Positions 1-9,089 of a DNA stretch of 64,000 bases are shown piece after piece. The stretch covers positions 2,740,001-2,804,000 of the forward strand of contig NZ_CP071091.1 in assembly GCF_017301635.1 (NCBI RefSeq), read 5' to 3'. Source of the DNA: Myxococcus landrumus (GTDB lineage Bacteria; Myxococcota; Myxococcia; Myxococcales; Myxococcaceae). Made by a program: the position numbers and the translations under genes. The notes beneath the pieces are model-generated. The model ran no database searches. It worked only from the letters and a program-made list of their open reading frames with translations, and had not been told where the DNA came from. The stretch's first letter is position 1. Each line of letters starts with the position of its first letter.

Positions 1-454
1 GGAGCGTCGCCGCCTGAGCGGGCTTGGCGATGTACGAGGCCAGGCTGCCGTCCAGCGCCTCTTCCCTGCCGTCCGCGTGAGCCAGCGTGCGCTTGAGCTG
101 GAGGCCGTCCCCCGTGCGAGTGAAGTGATACACCACGCGGGACCAGCGCGTGGCCGCCGTCTCCATGGGAGCGTCCTCCCGCTCCGCTTGCTGGAGCGAG
201 ATGGCGGCGGCGACCACGTGCTCGCACGGGTCCACCCGGCTGGGGCAGTCACACTCCCAGGCATCGTCGGCCGGATACAAGGCCACCGTGAAGGGAACGG
301 GCCGCCCCGCCGACCGGACCCGCAACTCCAGCTCACTGTCCGTCTTCGATTGAAGCACCACCGCCCCGGCACGGGCGAGATTCACTCCGTTGGACCAGAT
401 TCCGGGGCGGGCTTCCTTCCGGACGGCTTCAAGCAGCTGGGCGAATGCGGACAT
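1..454 (-). CDS. SWIM zinc-finger protein, N-terminal part (SNF2-type helicase family likely)
   Basis: The gene runs off the left edge; 151 N-terminal residues are visible. The start is the ATG at 454, reading MSAFAQLLEAVRKEARPG. A SWIM zinc-finger signature is present: Cys68-x-Cys70 followed by Cys77-x-His79 (ECDCPSRVDPCEHV). SWIM domains bind nucleic acid or protein and in bacteria often sit in front of an SNF2 ATPase. The visible layout (short helical start, SWIM near residue 70, then a beta-rich stretch) fits that class, but the helicase part lies outside the window, so the full function is inferred. It lies 68 bp downstream of the dipeptidase gene on the same strand. Confidence 0.7.
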   Translation of the reverse strand, partial: MSAFAQLLEAVRKEARPGIWSNGVNLARAGAVVLQSKTDSELELRVRSAGRPVPFTVALYPADDAWECDCPSRVDPCEHVVAAAISLQQAEREDAPMETAATRWSRVVYHFTRTGDGLQLKRTLAHADGREEALDGSLASYIAKPAQAATL

Positions 455-522
455 GGGAGTGTGGACTCCCTACGCCCCCGGAGTGCGCGGCGCAATGGCG
501 ATGCGCACCCCGGGCCCTTGGC

Positions 523-2562
523 TCAGCCGCAGGTCAACGTCCAGCGGCAGGTACCGGACAGGCACTCCTTGCCATACAGGCAGGTCGCCCCCTTGGCCTT
601 CTTGGGCTGGCACTTGCCGCTGTTGAGCCCCCAACCGCAGTACTGGCTGCTCGCGCAGTCGGTCTCCTGGTCGCAGATGCACGTGCCCACGCTGTTGCAG
701 CCCGACGCGGTGCAGGCGTCGCTGATGCACTCCTCCTTGAAGCGGCAGGACTCGCCCACCACCTTGGAGTCCGGGGCGTAGCTCTGGCCGCAAATCTGCG
801 GGTACTGCGCCTCACGCGTGCCCTTGTCCACGTACGTGGCCACGCCCGTGGTGTCGATGTCCGCCGCCGCGTCCGCCATGCCCGTGCGCGGGTTCACGGC
901 GCGCTCCCACACCTTCAGGAACGTCTCCGCGGAGCCCGACAGCGCCGTGGTGTTCGCGCCCACGCGGCCCAGGTCCTTCAACAGGTCCGGCAGGTAGCCC
1001 ACGTGCGCCAGGCCGTACTCGTCGAAGCCCGTGCCCAGCCGCGCCGGTCCCGCGACGTCCTGCTGACGCGCATGGGCATCCGCCTCCGCCTGGAACGTCG
1101 CCGAGCACGCGCCGTGGTCGCCGAAGCGCGGACGCGTCTGCTGGATGAAGCCGTTGAGGTCCGCGCCGAACGCCATCGGAACCTTCAGGCCCTGGCGGCC
1201 GAACTCGTACGCCTGCGCCAGCGAGCGCGAGGAGCCGTGGCAGTTGTTGGCCACGCCGGACTTCGTGTACGTGCGCGCCTCGTCATGCGCGGTGCGCAGA
1301 CCGAAGATGCCACCCGTCTGCCGCAGGTAGCGGACGACCCACGCGGGCGTCGTCTTCTCGTCGTCGGCCAGCTTGGGGTTCATCACCTCGCGGAAGTGGC
1401 CGTGCGAGATGACCAGCGGGTAGTAGGTGTTGGCCTGGGCCAGCGTGAAGGCATCCTGGAGGCCGCGCTCGGACAGGTGCGCCACGTCGATGAGCATTCC
1501 CTTGTTCATCATCGCCTGGACCAGCGCCTTGCCATCCGCGGTGAGGCCCTTGGTGTTGCGGCAGTTGCCGGCCGCGTCGCGATACACGTCGAAGCCCAGC
1601 GTCATGGTGCTGGTCGTCACGCCGCAGTCGGTGTCGATGTGGCAGTTCTCCAGGAACTGCGCGGCCTGGAAGATGGCGTTGTGCAGCGCCGCGCCGCCGA
1701 AGCGGTTGTCCAACTGATGCACCGGCTGGAGCGAGCGCACGCCCAGGGCGTGGAGGCGATCCAACTCCGTGCTCCAGTTCTTCGTGCCGAACAGCTTGCT
1801 CACCTCGATGGAGAGCACCATGGCCAGCTTGCCGGACGCGATGATGCTGCGCGCGTGCGCGGGCGACAGCGCAATCTCCACCCAGTCGTTGCGCGCATCG
1901 AAGTCACGCGCCATCTGGAGCTGGACGTCCACGTCCGCCATCTCGTCACACGGCCGGGAGATGTTCTGGTACGGCAGCGCCTTGCAGAGGAACTCGTTGC
2001 TGACCAGCGACACCATGACCAGGGACATGCCGCCCTGGTGCGCCTGCCTCAGCCACCCTTCCCAGGCCTGCTGATGCGCGATGGTGTCCCAGCGCGGCCA
2101 CTGCGTGTTGAGCTTGCTGCGTCCCAGGTGCAAGCCCGTGTCGCCCTCGGTGCCTTCAATCTTGCCGATGAACTCCGAGCCCACCGCTCCGCCCACGCCG
2201 AAGAGCGCCTTCAGGATGGGATTGCCGCTCAGGTCCACGCCGCCCGTGTTGGGACAGAGATTGAGCATGTTGCTCAGGTCCATCCGGACCCGGGCATGGT
2301 CGCTCTCGGGCAGACCGCCGTCACAGTCCGCCAGCGCGCCGGTGTAGCTGCCGTGAAACCAGCCCCCACCAAACGCCTCTTCCGCGAACATGTGGTGATG
2401 CAGCTCCGCGAACCCAGGCGCCGCCAGCGGCTGCGCGGTGTCCGCGACGGGCTCGACGGGAGCGGGGGCCTCGCCCTCTTGAACAGGACCGCACGCCAAC
2501 CCCAACGCGAGAGGGACAAGAGCCAGGGCACCCCGGCTCCACAGACGACCAGACATGAACAT
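523..2562 (-). CDS. Peptidase M19-like dipeptidase, lipoprotein with Cys-rich C-terminal domain
   Basis: About 679 residues. The start at ATG 2562 (MFMSGRLW) gives a lipoprotein signal with lipobox LALGLACG and lipidated Cys24; a GGAAG lies about 10 bp upstream. An upstream in-frame start at 2652 would bury the signal peptide. The body resembles membrane dipeptidases (M19, TIM-barrel metallohydrolases): an HHH cluster near the mature N terminus (AELHHHMFAEE), then MLIDVAHLSE and VISHGHF, where M19 enzymes have D-x-SH and SHS metal ligands. The last ~90 residues are a Cys-rich module (CGQSYAP to CRWTLTCG) like the Dickkopf/EB-type repeats common on myxobacterial surface proteins. Likely an outer-membrane-anchored peptidase or amidohydrolase; substrate unknown. 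Confidence 0.75.
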   Translation of the reverse strand: MFMSGRLWSRGALALVPLALGLACGPVQEGEAPAPVEPVADTAQPLAAPGFAELHHHMFAEEAFGGGWFHGSYTGALADCDGGLPESDHARVRMDLSNMLNLCPNTGGVDLSGNPILKALFGVGGAVGSEFIGKIEGTEGDTGLHLGRSKLNTQWPRWDTIAHQQAWEGWLRQAHQGGMSLVMVSLVSNEFLCKALPYQNISRPCDEMADVDVQLQMARDFDARNDWVEIALSPAHARSIIASGKLAMVLSIEVSKLFGTKNWSTELDRLHALGVRSLQPVHQLDNRFGGAALHNAIFQAAQFLENCHIDTDCGVTTSTMTLGFDVYRDAAGNCRNTKGLTADGKALVQAMMNKGMLIDVAHLSERGLQDAFTLAQANTYYPLVISHGHFREVMNPKLADDEKTTPAWVVRYLRQTGGIFGLRTAHDEARTYTKSGVANNCHGSSRSLAQAYEFGRQGLKVPMAFGADLNGFIQQTRPRFGDHGACSATFQAEADAHARQQDVAGPARLGTGFDEYGLAHVGYLPDLLKDLGRVGANTTALSGSAETFLKVWERAVNPRTGMADAAADIDTTGVATYVDKGTREAQYPQICGQSYAPDSKVVGESCRFKEECISDACTASGCNSVGTCICDQETDCASSQYCGWGLNSGKCQPKKAKGATCLYGKECLSGTCRWTLTCG

Positions 2563-2834
2563 AGGGGGGACTTCCTTCTCGGAACACATGGCGGAGAGCG
2601 CCGCCTTCGCACGTATCAGGATACTCCCCGAACACCCCGCATTTCGAGTCACTGGATTGCATCAGTTGTCGCTCTGCGTCATGCGCCGTTCCGTCGCGGA
2701 GAAGAGTCACAGTGTCCCTGGGTGGGCCCTCCCTGTTGAGTGGTGGATAGAGTGGCGCAAGGGGTCACATGCGGCTCCCGATTTCTCATGCCCTGTGACG
2801 CGACTGCCTATCCTCGCGGGCGAACGGGGGCTGC

Positions 2835-3683
2835 GTGAGGCACACCGAGCTGCACGAACAGGAAGCGCTCAGCAGGATGGAGCGGCTGTACATCCGGATG
2901 GTCCGCCAGAGCTTCGAGCCGGGCCCGCTCGACACCGCCATCCGCTGGTGCCAACGCTCCGTGGGCGCCCGGTGGATCCACTTCGCGAACCGCCATCTGC
3001 TGCACGTCGTGGGCTACGAGCGGGTGCCTCCGCTCGACCCCGCGAAGAGCTACGTCCTGGCCTGCAACCACCGGAGCTTCTTCGACCTCTACGTCACGGG
3101 CGCATTCCTGATGCGCCGTGGGCTGCACCACCGCATGGTGTTCCCGGTGCGCTCGAACTTCTTCTACGACTCCGCGCTCGGCTTCGTGGTGAACGGGAGC
3201 ATGAGCTTCTTCGCCATGTACCCGCCGCTGTTCCGCGAGCGGAGTCGCCAGTCGCTCAACCTCGCCAGCCTTCAGGAGGTGGTCCGGCTGCTCCAGCGGG
3301 GAGGCACCCTCACCGGCGTCCACCCCGAGGGCACGCGCAACCAGGGCCCGGACCCCTACACGCTGCTGCCCGCGCAGAGTGGCGTGGGCCGCATCATCCA
3401 TCAGTCGCGTGCCACGGTGCTGCCTCTCTTCATCAACGGCCTCACCAACAGCATCGTCCGCCAGTTCTCCGGCAACCTCCTGCGCACGGGGACTCCCGTC
3501 GTCCTCGTCTTCGGCGAGCCGCTGGCCATGGACGACCTGCTCGCACAACCCGGTGGGACTCGCGTCTACAAACAAGTCTCCGAGCGGCTGGTCACCACCA
3601 TCACCGCGCTGGGCCAGGAAGAACGTGCCGCGCGGGCCCGACTCGGGAGAGACTCCTCCTCCGAGTGGATTCATGACCACTGA
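2835..3683 (+). CDS. PlsC-family 1-acylglycerol-phosphate acyltransferase
   Basis: 282 residues. The acyltransferase H-x4-D box is NHRSFFD (His79, Asp84) and the phosphate-binding box is PEGTR (164-168), as in lysophosphatidic acid acyltransferases, which move an acyl chain to the sn-2 position of lysophosphatidate at the inner membrane. A GTG start at 2835 follows a GGGGG run; ATG at 2877 (MERLYIRM) after AGGAAG is an alternative start that leaves the domain intact. It is followed 29 bp later by the amidase gene on the same strand. The acyl acceptor cannot be read from sequence; a glycolipid or aminolipid is possible. Confidence 0.85.
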   Translation: MRHTELHEQEALSRMERLYIRMVRQSFEPGPLDTAIRWCQRSVGARWIHFANRHLLHVVGYERVPPLDPAKSYVLACNHRSFFDLYVTGAFLMRRGLHHRMVFPVRSNFFYDSALGFVVNGSMSFFAMYPPLFRERSRQSLNLASLQEVVRLLQRGGTLTGVHPEGTRNQGPDPYTLLPAQSGVGRIIHQSRATVLPLFINGLTNSIVRQFSGNLLRTGTPVVLVFGEPLAMDDLLAQPGGTRVYKQVSERLVTTITALGQEERAARARLGRDSSSEWIHDH

Positions 3684-3712
3684 ACGGTGACCCGGAACAC
3701 CCTGAGGGCCGA

Positions 3713-5185
3713 ATGCACCTGGACGACTACACGCGATACGACGCCATCGGGCTGGCTCAGTTGGTTCGTCAGAAGGAAGTCTCTCCCGAGGAGTTGCTTC
3801 GCGCCGCGCTCGAGGCCATCTCCCGCGTCAATCCCAAGCTCAACGCCGTCATCGACGTGCGGGAAGAAGACGCGCGGACGGCGCTGAGGAATGGGCTTCC
3901 TCAAGGTCCCTTCACGGGCGTGCCGTTCCTCATCAAGGACCTGGCGCTGCATGCCGCGGGCGTCCCGATGGAGGTGGGAAGCCGGCTGGCGCGGGGGCTG
4001 GTGATTCCCCATGACACGGTGCTGATGGAGCGCTTCCGCCGCGCGGGCCTGGTGATGATGGGCCGGACGAACACGCCGGAGCTGGGCAACAACGCGTCCA
4101 CGGAGCCCGTGCTGCGAGGCCCCACGCGCAATCCCTGGGACTTGGGGCGCAGCTCCGGTGGGTCCAGTGGAGGCTCCGCGGCGGCGGTGGCCGCGGGCAT
4201 CGTCCCCGTGGCGCATGGCAACGACGGCGGGGGCTCCCTGCGCGTCCCGGCGGCGCTCTGCGGCGTGTTCGGGATGAAGCCCACCCGAGGCCGCAACACG
4301 CTCGCGCCCGACGCGGGAGAGGCCATCAACGGCCTGGCCATCGAGCACGTGCTGACGCGCTCGGTCCGGGACAGCGCGGCGATGCTGGATGCCATTCATG
4401 GCCCCGCCGTGGGCGAGCCGCATTTCGCGCCCCCTCCCGAGCGTCCCTTCCTCGAGGAGGTGCGACGAGAGCCGGGACGCCTGCGCATCGCGCTCTCCCG
4501 CAAGGCCGCCTCGGGTGTTCCCGTCAGCCCCGACAACGTCGCGGCCGTGGAGGACGTGGCGCGGCTGTGTGTGTCACTGGGGCACGACGTCGTCGAGGCG
4601 GCGCCCGTCTATGACGACGCGGCGCTCGTGGAGGCCATGGTCACCGCCTGGAGCACGTATCAGGCGGCGACGGTGGACATGCTGGCGCAGCTCATGGGGC
4701 GCCCGGTGAATCTCGACACGCTGGAGGCCACCACGCTGGCGGTGGTGGAACATGGACGCGCCTTGAAGGCCACGGACCTCCAGAACGCGCTCACCGTGTT
4801 CAACCAGGTCTGCCGCACCGTGGGCGGGTTCTTCGTGGACCATGACGTGCTGCTCACTCCCACGACCGCCGTGCCCCCGTTCGAGCTGGGCGAGCTCAAC
4901 GCCAACGTCCCCATGAGCGCGCGGGAGTGGTACCGCCACTGCTTCACCCGGATTCCCTTCACGGCGCTCTACAACGTGACGGGGCAGCCCGCGATGTCCG
5001 TCCCGCTGCACTGGAACGCGAAGGACCTGCCCATCGGCGTCCAGTTCGTGGGGCGCTTCGCGGACGAAGCCACCCTGTTCCGGCTCGCGGGGCAGCTCGA
5101 GGAGGCCCGCCCCTGGACGGTGCGCCGCCCGCCCGTGCACGCGGCACGCGCCGAGGCTAGCTCAGGGGTGGCAGGTATCGGATGA
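3713..5185 (+). CDS. Amidase signature (AS) family amidohydrolase
   Basis: 490 residues, normal for the family. The AS Ser-cisSer-Lys triad is visible: Lys75 in LIKDLAL, cis-Ser151 in the Gly/Ser-rich [14 protein letters not shown] and nucleophile Ser175 in [12 protein letters not shown]. These enzymes hydrolyse carboxamides. GatA is excluded because no gatB/gatC neighbours are present and the C-terminal half is of stand-alone type. No signal peptide is seen, so it should be cytoplasmic. Its 3' end overlaps the convergent small membrane-protein gene by 29 bp. The substrate is not predictable. Confidence 0.87.
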   Translation: MHLDDYTRYDAIGLAQLVRQKEVSPEELLRAALEAISRVNPKLNAVIDVREEDARTALRNGLPQGPFTGVPFLIKDLALHAAGVPMEVGSRLARGLVIPHDTVLMERFRRAGLVMMGRTNTPELGNNASTEPVLRGPTRNPWDLGRSSGGSSGGSAAAVAAGIVPVAHGNDGGGSLRVPAALCGVFGMKPTRGRNTLAPDAGEAINGLAIEHVLTRSVRDSAAMLDAIHGPAVGEPHFAPPPERPFLEEVRREPGRLRIALSRKAASGVPVSPDNVAAVEDVARLCVSLGHDVVEAAPVYDDAALVEAMVTAWSTYQAATVDMLAQLMGRPVNLDTLEATTLAVVEHGRALKATDLQNALTVFNQVCRTVGGFFVDHDVLLTPTTAVPPFELGELNANVPMSAREWYRHCFTRIPFTALYNVTGQPAMSVPLHWNAKDLPIGVQFVGRFADEATLFRLAGQLEEARPWTVRRPPVHAARAEASSGVAGIG

Positions 5186-5648
5186 AGCCATCCATGACCA
5201 CCGACTCGACGCGGACCACGACTCGCTCCGGGCCCACTTCCATCCGGTCGAAGCTCTTGCCCAGGTAGGACCAGTCCGACTGCCGCGTCCGGGCTCTCAA
5301 CGCGGCCCAGGGAATGAGCAGGGGCGGATGGAACGGCCGGAGGAGAAACGTCGGTGAGAGATAGAGGCCGTCCTCATCCGCCCCCACGGTGACCGAGCTT
5401 CGATAGTGGCTCAGGCCGACACGCACCGTGGTGCCACGGATGTTCTGGTCCGGCATGGCCTGCTTCGTCGCGTAGCGCCGCCCGAGCTTGCGCCACCCGC
5501 CAATCAGTGAGCTCAGGCCGGTCATGCCCACGAAGAACACCACGAAGAACGCGATGGCCTGCCACGCCGGCGTCGAGCTGGGTGCGGCGAGGAGGAGCAG
5601 GCTCGTGGAGGCCGCTTCCTGGTTCGCGAAGAGCGCACTGTCGATCAT
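5157..5648 (-). CDS. Small single-pass membrane protein of unknown function
   Basis: 163 residues from ATG 5648. This start is chosen because it forms an ATGA overlap with the stop of the upstream reductase gene, indicating translational coupling. One clear membrane segment (AWQAIAFFVVFFVGMTGL, about residues 28-48) is followed by a basic stretch (WRKLGRRYATK) and a beta-rich soluble domain that ends in DGFIRYLPP. The C-terminal part resembles PH-like domains of other small bacterial membrane proteins, but no family can be named. It overlaps the amidase gene tail to tail by 29 bp. Confidence 0.65.
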   Translation of the reverse strand: MIDSALFANQEAASTSLLLLAAPSSTPAWQAIAFFVVFFVGMTGLSSLIGGWRKLGRRYATKQAMPDQNIRGTTVRVGLSHYRSSVTVGADEDGLYLSPTFLLRPFHPPLLIPWAALRARTRQSDWSYLGKSFDRMEVGPERVVVRVESVVMDGFIRYLPPLS

Positions 5649-6202
5649 GATGGCGACCCTCTCGGCTCGTACCGCATGGCCACCGCCCCCGAGGCGAACT
5701 CCCGTCGGCTCACGGGCTTCAAGTCGACACACTTCGAGAGTCCCGCGAACAACGCCGGCCCGTGGCCCATGACCCTGGGGTGCACCACGAACTCGTACTC
5801 GTCAATCAACCCGAGCTCCGCCAACGCCAGCGGGAGCTTCACGCCGCCCACGAACAGGCCCTTCCCCGGCTCCTGCTTGAGCCGCTGAACCGTCGCCCCC
5901 AAATCTCCGCGCACGAGCTCCGCGTTCCAATCGACCCGCTCCAGGGTGCTCGACACGACGTACTTCTTCGCCGCGTCAATCATCAGCGCGAAGGGGTCCG
6001 TCGAAACAGGCTCCGGCCCCGTCCTGGGCGGCAGCCGGAACGCCGCCTCCATCATCTCGTAGGTCACCCGGCCGAACAGGAGCGCATCGGCCCGCGCGAG
6101 GCTCTCGGCCGCGTGGCGATGCAGCTCCTCGTCCGCGGGAATCGCACGGTGGTCGCAGCATCCGTCCAAGGTCACGTTGATGGAATATCGAAGAGGTCGC
6201 AT
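5645..6202 (-). CDS. Dihydrofolate reductase/RibD C-terminal-like reductase
   Basis: 185 residues from ATG 6202 (MRPLRYSINVTLDGCC). The opening strand SINVTLDG, ALLFGRVTYEMME in the middle, GLFVGGVKLPLALAELGLIDEYEF and the HPRVMGHGPALF end are typical of the RibD_C/YyaP group of DHFR-fold NADPH-dependent reductases. Genuine FolA enzymes differ in the first 30 residues, so housekeeping folate reduction is unlikely. Its stop is overlapped by the start of the small membrane-protein gene, so the two are probably co-expressed. Confidence 0.8.
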   Translation of the reverse strand: MRPLRYSINVTLDGCCDHRAIPADEELHRHAAESLARADALLFGRVTYEMMEAAFRLPPRTGPEPVSTDPFALMIDAAKKYVVSSTLERVDWNAELVRGDLGATVQRLKQEPGKGLFVGGVKLPLALAELGLIDEYEFVVHPRVMGHGPALFAGLSKCVDLKPVSRREFASGAVAMRYEPRGSPS

Positions 6203-6275
6203 GGCGTGAGCGTGCGGCGAGAGGATGTCTACGTCAGAGGTGGTGGGGCGCGGCTGAAGCCTATCATCCACTCCA

Positions 6276-7205
6276 TCAACAATCGTAATCAGGTGGCGTT
6301 CCGCCGTCCTCGACCTGCACGGGCGCGGGGCCACCCTGCTTCGCCAGCGCCTCCCCGCAGTCCAGGGCCTTGTCTCCCGCCAGCGAGCGATAGAGCACAC
6401 ACGAGGCCCGCTCGACGAAGAACGCCTGCCTGGGCCAGTCCGGCCCTCTCGCGGCGAGGATGGCCACCGCGTAGTGGCCACCGTCCGGCAGCCGCACCAA
6501 CCCCACCTCGTTGAGCACGTTGTAGCGGGAGTCATCAGAGCAGCAGCCCGGCGGCAGCCACCCGCCCTTGTGCCGCAGCGACGCGCGGACCTTGGGCGGC
6601 AGCATCGTCCCCAGCCATCCGCCGCACCCCTCACGTGGGGTCAGCTCCATCCACGCGAGCAGCCGTGCCGTGGACTTGGGCTTGAGCAGCTCCCCCTTGC
6701 CCAGACGATGCAGGAAGGACACCGCGTCCGCCGCGCAGAAGTAGTTGTCATTCCCCATCACCTGCGGAGAGTTGGTGGCCCGCCTCGGCTTGCCGTAGTT
6801 CCACTTGGTCAGCGCGGTGTTCTTCACCTCGAGCGAGCGAAGATAGTCATTGATGGCGTCGGGCCCGCCCACCAGGTCGATGACCGCTCCGGAGGCTTCA
6901 TTGTCCGAGGTGCGGAAGACCTTCTCCGCCAGCGGCGTCACCTTGGACAGCTCCGCCTTCTTCAGCGCCGCGGCCACCCAGAACACCTTGGCCGAGCTCG
7001 CGGAGATGTGAGGCACCGTGTCGGCGCTCCCCGCGTACTCCCCTGTCCGCAGGTCCTTCACCGCGATGGCGATGTCCGCCCCCGGAGCCAACCGCGCGGC
7101 CTCCACCGCCAACCCATCCACCACCGCCTGGAGGGACTCACGCTCCGTGGCCCGTGCCTCCCCCACCCAAAGCCAGGACAGCACCAGCGCCGTCATCCAT
7201 CGCAT
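6276..7205 (-). CDS. Secreted class A beta-lactamase-fold serine hydrolase
   Basis: 309 residues from ATG 7205, which overlaps the kinase stop codon (TGATG). An N-terminal signal (MRWMTALVLSWLWVGEARA) is followed by a serine beta-lactamase/DD-peptidase core: Ser70-x-x-Lys73 (SASSAK), Ser100-Asp101-Asn102 (TSDNEASG) and Lys213-Gly-Gly (RHKGGW) in place of KTG. There is no obvious Glu166-type deacylation residue in a standard omega loop, so it may be a transpeptidase-like or unrelated hydrolase rather than a resistance enzyme. It is the last gene of the vWA-phosphatase-kinase operon and would act in the periplasm. Confidence 0.78.
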   Translation of the reverse strand: MRWMTALVLSWLWVGEARATERESLQAVVDGLAVEAARLAPGADIAIAVKDLRTGEYAGSADTVPHISASSAKVFWVAAALKKAELSKVTPLAEKVFRTSDNEASGAVIDLVGGPDAINDYLRSLEVKNTALTKWNYGKPRRATNSPQVMGNDNYFCAADAVSFLHRLGKGELLKPKSTARLLAWMELTPREGCGGWLGTMLPPKVRASLRHKGGWLPPGCCSDDSRYNVLNEVGLVRLPDGGHYAVAILAARGPDWPRQAFFVERASCVLYRSLAGDKALDCGEALAKQGGPAPVQVEDGGTPPDYDC

Positions 7206-9085
7206 CAGCGGCCTCCCTTGGTGTCTTGAAAGATGCCCTGCATGAGTCCCTCGAGGAACTTCCAGAAGCTGGGAGCGCCCTGGGCCTCCATCGCGCGCCG
7301 AGCCTCCATCCCGCGCCAACACAACCGGATGCACTCACGCCGCAGCCCGGCCTGCTCACGCTCCAAGGTGGCGAGCCCCGAGGAGAGTCTCTTCAACTGT
7401 CCGACCAGGACCTGTCCCTGCTCCAACGCCGCCCGGTAGTCGGGTGACAAGGTCCCATGGGCCTTCGCCCGGGCGATGGACTCTTCCTCCTCGGCCTCCA
7501 GCGCCTCGCGCCGCGCATCGAAGTGCTGGATGAGGTCCTCGGTCCTCTGCTTGAACCTCGACAGCTCCTCGCGCCGCTCCGTCTCGGAGAGCCGGCCCTG
7601 AAGCTCCGAGTCCTCGTCCCAGGCTCGCCGCTCCGCCTCCAGGTCCTTGCGGGCATTCAGCTCCTCGCGGTCCAGATGCGCATGCCGGCCCTCGATGCGG
7701 TCGAGCTCTGACCGGTCCAGCTCGAGGTTCCGGCGGCGCACGTCCTCCATCCATTCATGGAGCGCGGCCTGTTCCTGCTCGAGCCGCGCACGCCCATCCT
7801 GCCCGCGCGCCACGCCGCCCTGGACGTCGGCCCGGAGCCGGGCAAGTCGCGCCTCGAACTGGGCTCGGGCCTCGCGCGCCTTGCCCCACTGCGTCCTCCA
7901 CCGGGTGAACTCCTGGACCGCCGTCTCCCTGTGAAACAGCGAGCGCACCTGTGCGAGCCCCAGCCCGCCCACGAGCCCCACCCCCGTGAGCCAGAGGGGC
8001 GAAAACACCACGCTGGGGATGAGGCCCAAGCCCGCCGCGATGAGCAGACCGCTGGCCAGGCTGCGCTCGGTCTGGTCGTCCTGGGAGAACACCCGCGGCG
8101 GCGGCCTCGGCGGCGCGATGTAGCGCTCCAGCGCGCGCGTGTGCGCCTGCACCTTGCTGTCTTCCGCGTCGGCGGTTGGCGCGGGAGCGTCGGCGCGCAC
8201 CTCCACCGCGCGCACCTGCTCGGGCGCCCCCGACAGGAGCGACAACAACGTCCCCGCCACGTACTCCCGCAGCGTCTCGTTCGACGAGGCACGCAGCGCC
8301 TGGAACAACGGCGAGCGGTCCGGGTCGGCGAAGTCGCGGCGGCGAAACAGCAGACAATCATCTCCACCCTGGAAGCGCTCCCAGAGCGACGGCTCGTGCG
8401 CCAGCGCGACGAGGGAGAGCCACACCACCCAGCCCGAGAAGGCGTCCAGCCGCGTGTCGAAGAAGCGCGTGTCCCGCCCAGGGTGCTGGTAGTTCGCGTG
8501 TCCCCGCTCGTTGCTCTCGCGGCCCTGCAAGGCGGACACGCACATCCCATCGTAGTCGACGAGCCGCAGCCCCTCGTCCGTGACGAGGACATTGCCGTGC
8601 TGGAGGTCACCGTGCGCGATGCCCGCGCGGCGCAGCGACATCAGGAGGTCCAGCCACTCCGCGGCGAGGCAGAACAAACGCTCCGGCTCGTGCAGGTGGC
8701 GCCCGACGTAGCGCTCCAGGCTCTCGCCTTGAATCCACTCCATCTTCACGATGGGCAGCCACCGCCCTCGCACGTGGATGCCGCGTGGGAGGAACGAGAA
8801 GTCCGCCATGTACGGCAACCGGCTCTTCTCCAGGGCCCTCTCGATTTCGAGGTAACGCGATTGCAAATCGTACGGATAGGGGCGCGTGAAGCATCGCACC
8901 GCATAGGACTTCTCGCCGCACGTCACCTTGTAGAGGGTCGCGAAGTTGCCCGCGCGGGGCCGAGGCAATCCCGCCATGGCGCCCGTCCCCATCTCCACGA
9001 CACCGCCGCGCAGCTCCTCGTCCGCGAAGGCCCGCCGAGGACTCTGGAGCACCGTCTGGTAGTCGCTGTCCGAGGGCAAGGACAT
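7205..9085 (-). CDS. Protein kinase-like protein with membrane segments and coiled coil (TerY-P triad type)
   Basis: 626 residues. The N-terminal third is a divergent Ser/Thr kinase domain: catalytic loop HGDLQHGN (Asp160, Asn165) and a metal-binding VDYDG (177-180) in place of DFG. The beta-3 lysine is replaced by Arg64 (YAVRCF). Residues ~345-380 contain two hydrophobic segments (SGLLIAAGLGLIPSVVF, LTGVGLVGGLGLAQV), followed by a long charged coiled coil (~400-600). The PP2C gene ends 4 bp upstream and the vWA gene precedes that. This gene set matches the vWA/PP2C/kinase triad described around TerY proteins. The partner substrates are unknown. Confidence 0.8.
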   Translation of the reverse strand: MSLPSDSDYQTVLQSPRRAFADEELRGGVVEMGTGAMAGLPRPRAGNFATLYKVTCGEKSYAVRCFTRPYPYDLQSRYLEIERALEKSRLPYMADFSFLPRGIHVRGRWLPIVKMEWIQGESLERYVGRHLHEPERLFCLAAEWLDLLMSLRRAGIAHGDLQHGNVLVTDEGLRLVDYDGMCVSALQGRESNERGHANYQHPGRDTRFFDTRLDAFSGWVVWLSLVALAHEPSLWERFQGGDDCLLFRRRDFADPDRSPLFQALRASSNETLREYVAGTLLSLLSGAPEQVRAVEVRADAPAPTADAEDSKVQAHTRALERYIAPPRPPPRVFSQDDQTERSLASGLLIAAGLGLIPSVVFSPLWLTGVGLVGGLGLAQVRSLFHRETAVQEFTRWRTQWGKAREARAQFEARLARLRADVQGGVARGQDGRARLEQEQAALHEWMEDVRRRNLELDRSELDRIEGRHAHLDREELNARKDLEAERRAWDEDSELQGRLSETERREELSRFKQRTEDLIQHFDARREALEAEEEESIARAKAHGTLSPDYRAALEQGQVLVGQLKRLSSGLATLEREQAGLRRECIRLCWRGMEARRAMEAQGAPSFWKFLEGLMQGIFQDTKGGR

Positions 9086-9089
9086 GCCG

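Noticed and set aside
445-2739. Very long open frame on the plus strand
   Set aside because: Antisense shadow of the M19-like gene; Arg/His/Ala-rich product typical of high-GC third-position bias, no ribosome site.
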